Of a DNA stretch of 64,000 nt, positions 59,519-64,000 are shown one piece after another. The DNA is from Cupriavidus sp. WGlv3. GTDB lineage: Bacteria; Pseudomonadota; Gammaproteobacteria; Burkholderiales; Burkholderiaceae. The DNA is taken from positions 265,611 through 329,610 of the forward strand of contig NZ_JALHRX010000005.1 of NCBI RefSeq assembly GCF_023952475.1. Reading direction: 5' to 3'. The notes under the pieces are model-generated. The model saw only the letters and a program-made list of their open reading frames with translations, did not search any database and had not been told where the DNA came from. A program made the translations under genes and the position numbers. Positions within the stretch are counted from its first letter, which is position 1; the number at the start of each line of letters is the position of its first letter.

Positions 59519-60502
59519 TCAGGGCAGCGTCAGGCGCGCCACGTTGTTGCGGTTGGCTGCCTTCAGGTCGACCGGCGTGCCGTTGCGCGTGAGCGATGCG
59601 ACGCCCTTGACGTTGCCGATCACCACCCGGTACGGGGCCGTGCCGCCGCCAGCCATGGCCTGGCCGGCCCTGGCGGTGCCACCCATGACGACCTTGCCGC
59701 TATTGTCGCGGATTTCAAACCAGGTATCGGCGGCAAAGCGGATCTGCAGCTCGCCCTCTCCAGCCGCCACGGCAGATGCCGTGGGCGCTGCCGGTGCCGA
59801 TGCGCCCGGCGCCGCGGTGGCTGCCGGAGCTACTGTGGCAGCCGAGGCTGCCACGGCGCTGGCCGGAACGGTTTCGGCGGACGGGGCCGGCGAGTCGCTG
59901 GCGGCCATGACCGGCGGCAGCGCCGCGGTCACGATACCGGCTTCCGTGCTCGCGCCATCCGCGGCCGGCGCTTCGGCCGCCACGGTTTCGGCGGCACCGC
60001 TGCGCGCGTCGATCCACGCGCGGATATGGTCGAGCCCGAACCAGATGCCCGCGGCGACGACCACCGCCACCAGCGCCAGCCAGACCCAGCGGCCGCCGTT
60101 GCCGCCGGAGCGGAAGCGGTTGCGGTCGTCGAAGGCTGCATTGATGCCGCCTTCGCGCTGGCGGGCGATTTCCGCCACCTGCGCCACCGCGCGCGGCTGG
60201 AAGCGCGCCAGCAGCGGGTCGATATCGACATGGAGCATGCGGGCATAGGCACGCATCACGCCCTTGGCGAAGGTCACGTCGGGCAGCGCCTTCAGGTCGG
60301 CCGCCTCGATCGCGCGCAGCTTGCTGGCCGCCACCTTCAGCCGTGCGCTGACGTCCTCGACCGACATCCGCTGCGCCTCGCGCTCGCGCGCCAGCGCCGC
60401 GCCGATCTCGCGCGCCGCGGCTTCACGTTCCCCTTCATGCGCGCCTCCGCCGACTGCTTGCGTCGGTACGGCCTGGCCTGCGGCGCGGTCGTGCTCACTC
60501 AT
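59519..60502 (-). CDS. rodZ: RodZ-like helix-turn-helix membrane protein
   Basis: RodZ links the MreB cytoskeleton to cell-wall synthesis. The 327-residue protein has an N-terminal HTH_25 domain (about 30-100, [32 protein letters not shown]), one membrane helix ([18 protein letters not shown], about 140-157), an Ala/Pro/Thr-rich periplasmic linker (about 170-250) and a C-terminal DUF4115 domain ([24 protein letters not shown]). AGGAG lies about 9 nt before the ATG at 60502, which overlaps the last codons of pilW by 8 bp. Confidence 0.9.
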   Translation of the reverse strand: MSEHDRAAGQAVPTQAVGGGAHEGEREAAAREIGAALAREREAQRMSVEDVSARLKVAASKLRAIEAADLKALPDVTFAKGVMRAYARMLHVDIDPLLARFQPRAVAQVAEIARQREGGINAAFDDRNRFRSGGNGGRWVWLALVAVVVAAGIWFGLDHIRAWIDARSGAAETVAAEAPAADGASTEAGIVTAALPPVMAASDSPAPSAETVPASAVAASAATVAPAATAAPGASAPAAPTASAVAAGEGELQIRFAADTWFEIRDNSGKVVMGGTARAGQAMAGGGTAPYRVVIGNVKGVASLTRNGTPVDLKAANRNNVARLTLP

Positions 60503-61270
60503 CCCATGCTCCTTGTTCGTAGGCGGCCACCTCGCGCGAGTCGGGGAAGCGGCTGCGCAGCTGCGCCCCCAGCGCATCCTGCGTGCGGCCGTCGCCCTGT
60601 CGGTGGGCAATGCGCGCTCCCAGCCAGAGGGATTGCGCAGTGACAAATTGGCTGTTGTTGACGCGCTGGACAAACTGGCGCGCCTGTACGTAATCGCCGC
60701 GCCGGTAGAACACCAGCGCCAGGTTGGTGTTCGCCACCGGGTTGTTGCGGTCGTAGCCGAGCGCGGCCTTCAGGTTTTTCTCCGCCTCGGCGCTGTGGCC
60801 CTGGCGCAGTTCGCACGCGCCCAGGCTGATCAACGGCTTGACCGGGCCGCCGGCCGACGGCGCCGACACGGCGCGCCGCAGCATGGGCTCGGCCTCGCCG
60901 TAGCGCCCTTGCTGGCACAGGAACCAGCCGTAGTTGTTGAGCAGGTCGCCGTCATTGGCGCGCATCGACGCCGCGGTGCGGAAGCTGTCCTCGGCCAGCG
61001 TCGGTTCATTCATGCTCATGTAGATCAGCGCCCGCACATGGTAGGCGTCGGCCAGCGACGGATCGATGGCGATGGCCTGCTTGATCTCGTCAAGGGCGAC
61101 CGCGTTCTGGCCGGCCTCGAGGTAATTGGTGGCCAGTTGCAGCCGGATGCCGGCCCGGCGCCTGGCCTCGGTCTGGTCGGAAGCGGTCTGGAGATCCTGC
61201 GCCGGCGCATGCGGCAGCTGGCACCCGGACAACATCAGCAGCCCCAGCAGGGCCGCAGCGATCAGACGGA

Positions 61271-61274
<4 letters not shown>
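60495..61274 (-). CDS. pilW: Type IV pilus biogenesis/stability lipoprotein PilW (PilF-like TPR)
   Basis: Outer-membrane lipoprotein that pilots the PilQ secretin. The 259-residue precursor has the signal [18 protein letters not shown] with lipobox LSGC (C18) and several TPR units ([92 protein letters not shown]). The ATG at 61274 overlaps the rlmN stop (ATGA), so translation is coupled. The order rlmN-pilW-rodZ-ispG-hisS is conserved in proteobacteria. No other pilus gene is in this window. Confidence 0.92.
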
Positions 61275-62425
<1,151 letters not shown>

Positions 62426-62461
62426 GACGGCAAACTCAGCTTGGTGTCAGTCGGCAGCCGA

Positions 62462-62887
62462 TCAGCGGCTGTAGACGTTCATGCCCGGGAAGAAGAACGA
62501 CACTTCCACGGCTGCCGTTTCAGCAGCGTCCGAGCCGTGCACGGCGTTGGCGTCGATGCTGTCGGCGAAGTCGGCGCGGATGGTGCCCTTCTCGGCCTTC
62601 TTCGGGTCGGTGGCGCCCATCAGGTCGCGGTTCTTGGCAATGGCGTTCTCGCCTTCCAGCGCCTGGATCATGACCGGGCCCGAAACCATGAAGTCGACCA
62701 GGTCCTTGAAGAACGGACGCTCCTTGTGGACGGCATAGAACTGCTCGGCTTCGCCGCGCGACAGGTGCACCATCTTGGCAGCAACGATCTTCAGGCCGGC
62801 GGCCTCGAAACGGGCGTAGATCTGGCCAATCACGTTCTTGGCCACGGCATCCGGCTTGATAATCGACAGGGTGCGTTCGATCGCCAT
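62462..62887 (-). CDS. ndk: Nucleoside diphosphate kinase
   Basis: Exchanges the terminal phosphate between nucleoside di- and triphosphates. The 141-residue protein has [45 protein letters not shown] and the active-site H117 in NAVHGSDA. Size and motifs are fully typical. The start has CGGAG 8 nt before the ATG at 62887. It heads the co-directional array ndk-rlmN-pilW-rodZ-ispG-hisS-yfgM-bamB-der-hfq-hflXKC-hisZ-purA. Confidence 0.98.
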   Translation of the reverse strand: MAIERTLSIIKPDAVAKNVIGQIYARFEAAGLKIVAAKMVHLSRGEAEQFYAVHKERPFFKDLVDFMVSGPVMIQALEGENAIAKNRDLMGATDPKKAEKGTIRADFADSIDANAVHGSDAAETAAVEVSFFFPGMNVYSR

Positions 62888-63260
62888 GAAAAACTCCGAA
62901 AAATGAAGGGGTTACAAATGGATTAAACGTGCAATTCTAGCACGAAGACTATGACGGTTTCGAGGGTCTTGCAGACCTCCGGACGGGCCCGCCCACCCCT
63001 CGCGCACATGCCGCCGGCAAGTTGCAAAAACCGCACATTACAACCTTGTCATCCCTGGAACGCAGCGCCGCCGCTACCATCCAATGTGAGCGGCGTCGAA
63101 CGGACGTGAGCCAGCGGCAGGTGACGATTGAATTACCGCGCCCTTGCAATCCGGCCTGCCCGATGCCACATTGACGATGGTTCCGTCCGGCTTCCATACG
63201 AGTCTTCGCATTTGAAGTCTCGCAACGCCGGCGCCTCACCGTTTTGAGACAGGAGTCACC
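62888..63260. other. Divergent intergenic region between ndk and the Bax-inhibitor-like gene
   Basis: 373 bp with no gene I can support. It must hold the minus-strand ndk promoter and the plus-strand promoter of the next gene, but no pair of good -35/-10 hexamers is obvious; TTGCAA words occur at 63022-63027 and 63145-63150 without a matching -10. There is no clear repeat or operator. Confidence 0.4.
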
Positions 63261-63965
63261 ATGGATAACAAGCTGAACACCTACGGTTTCGGCAACAGTG
63301 CGTCGACCGTCACTGACGTCGTCGTTCGCAACCGGGTCTTGCGCAACACTTACTGGCTGCTGGCCCTCTCGATGATCCCCACCGTGCTCGGTGCGTGGAT
63401 CGGCGTGGCCACCGGCTTCAGCTTCATGACGGGCAGCCCCGGCCTGTCGCTGATCCTGTTCCTGGCGATCGCGTTCGGCTTCTTCTTTGCCATCGAGAAG
63501 ACCAAGAACAGCAGCATGGGCGTGGTCCTGCTGCTGGCCTTCACCTTCTTCATGGGCCTGATGCTGTCGCGGCTGATCAGCGTCACCTTGTCGTTCTCGA
63601 ACGGCCCGGCACTGATCATGTACGCCTTCGGCGGCACCGCGGCCGTGTTCGGCGCGATGGCATCGATCGCCACCGTCAGCAAGCGTGATTTCTCCGGCCT
63701 GGGCAAGTTCCTGTTCGTCGGCGTGATCCTGCTGATCCTGGCGAGCGTCGCCAATATCTGGCTGCAGCTGCCAGCGCTGATGATCACGGTGTCGGTGATC
63801 GCGATCGGTATCTTCTCGGCGTACATCCTGTTCGACGTGCAGCGCGTGGTGAACGGCGGCGAGACCAACTACATCACCGCCACGCTGGCGATCTACCTCG
63901 ACGTGTACAACGTCTTCGCCAACCTGCTGGCGCTGCTGGGCATCTTCGGCGGCAACCGAGAATGA
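63261..63965 (+). CDS. Bax inhibitor-1 / YccA family membrane protein
   Basis: A 234-residue integral membrane protein with seven predicted helices (for example NTYWLLALSMIPTVLGAWIG, LSLILFLAIAFGFFFAIE, VVLLLAFTFFMGLMLSRLIS, FLFVGVILLILASVANIWLQ, LMITVSVIAIGIFSAYILFDV). The family signature YILFDVQRVVNGGETNYITATLAIYLDVYNVFANLLALLGIF near the C-terminus matches YccA/YbhL. E. coli YccA is a substrate and inhibitor of FtsH, the protease modulated by HflKC in this window. AGGAG is 5-9 nt before the ATG at 63261. An A-run and GCCGGC at 63989-63997 are probably the start of its terminator, cut by the window end. Confidence 0.94.
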   Translation: MDNKLNTYGFGNSASTVTDVVVRNRVLRNTYWLLALSMIPTVLGAWIGVATGFSFMTGSPGLSLILFLAIAFGFFFAIEKTKNSSMGVVLLLAFTFFMGLMLSRLISVTLSFSNGPALIMYAFGGTAAVFGAMASIATVSKRDFSGLGKFLFVGVILLILASVANIWLQLPALMITVSVIAIGIFSAYILFDVQRVVNGGETNYITATLAIYLDVYNVFANLLALLGIFGGNRE

Positions 63966-64000
63966 CGGCTAACGCCGCGGCATGAAAAAAGCCGGCCTGT

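Overview
The window is a stretch of GC-rich, densely coded chromosome from a betaproteobacterium of the Burkholderiaceae. Protein sequences and gene order fit Cupriavidus/Ralstonia best; this is an inference, as no search was run. I see no phage genes, insertion sequences, CRISPR array, toxin-antitoxin pair or rRNA. It is core genome, with 54 supported protein genes (one cut by the left edge) and one tRNA.

Layout: (1) 1-7533, the cbb3 high-oxygen-affinity cytochrome oxidase locus on the minus strand (ccoI-ccoS, then ccoN-O-Q-P-G), with a perfect FNR/Anr box in front of both ccoN and ccoI. (2) 7573-14457, zapE and the 2-oxoglutarate dehydrogenase operon odhA-odhB-lpdA, with stem-loops in both intergenic gaps and a terminator after lpdA. 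(3) 14786-19853, the glycerol-3-phosphate ABC transporter and phosphodiesterase ugpB-A-E-C-Q. (4) 20048-25887, a HAD phosphatase on the plus strand, then ntrC, ntrB, a DUF4124 protein and glnA on the minus strand. glnA has a sigma-54 promoter and two upstream NtrC-like sites. (5) 26372-31612, a rhodanese, a molybdopterin-binding-domain protein, an EI24 membrane protein, and a coupled set of beta-propeller, polysaccharide deacetylase and sterol-desaturase-like genes. (6) 31755-41128, hrpA and argA (divergent, 23 bp apart), a YggX-type protein, rpiA and tal (divergent pentose-phosphate genes), a sirtuin and rlmB. (7) 41196-45405, rnr divergent from tRNA-Leu(CAG), then an Rrf2 regulator and an NmrA-type reductase that share an operator-like motif. 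(8) 45422-62887, sixteen genes in one direction: ndk, rlmN, pilW, rodZ, ispG, hisS, yfgM, bamB, der, hfq, hflX, hflK, hflC, hisZ, purA and a phosphoribosyltransferase. (9) 63261-63965, a Bax-inhibitor-1 family membrane protein.

How the parts work together: the cco genes build a respiratory oxidase for low oxygen, supply its copper (CcoI) and assemble it (CcoG, CcoS). The odh operon supplies TCA-cycle reductant. NtrB/NtrC and glnA form the nitrogen-control circuit, and its DNA sites are readable here. The long minus-strand array mixes envelope assembly, translation, isoprenoid, purine and membrane-quality-control functions, as in related bacteria.

I found no convincing new multi-gene defence or mobile system. 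The most unusual signals are regulatory: a palindromic -10 element between hrpA and argA with a start codon 7-8 bp away on each side (two possible leaderless mRNAs from one symmetric promoter), an unreported-looking Rrf2 operator pair, and a complete sigma-54/NtrC arrangement at glnA. The most unusual protein is a polysaccharide deacetylase lacking one metal-ligand aspartate, coupled to a desaturase-like enzyme.
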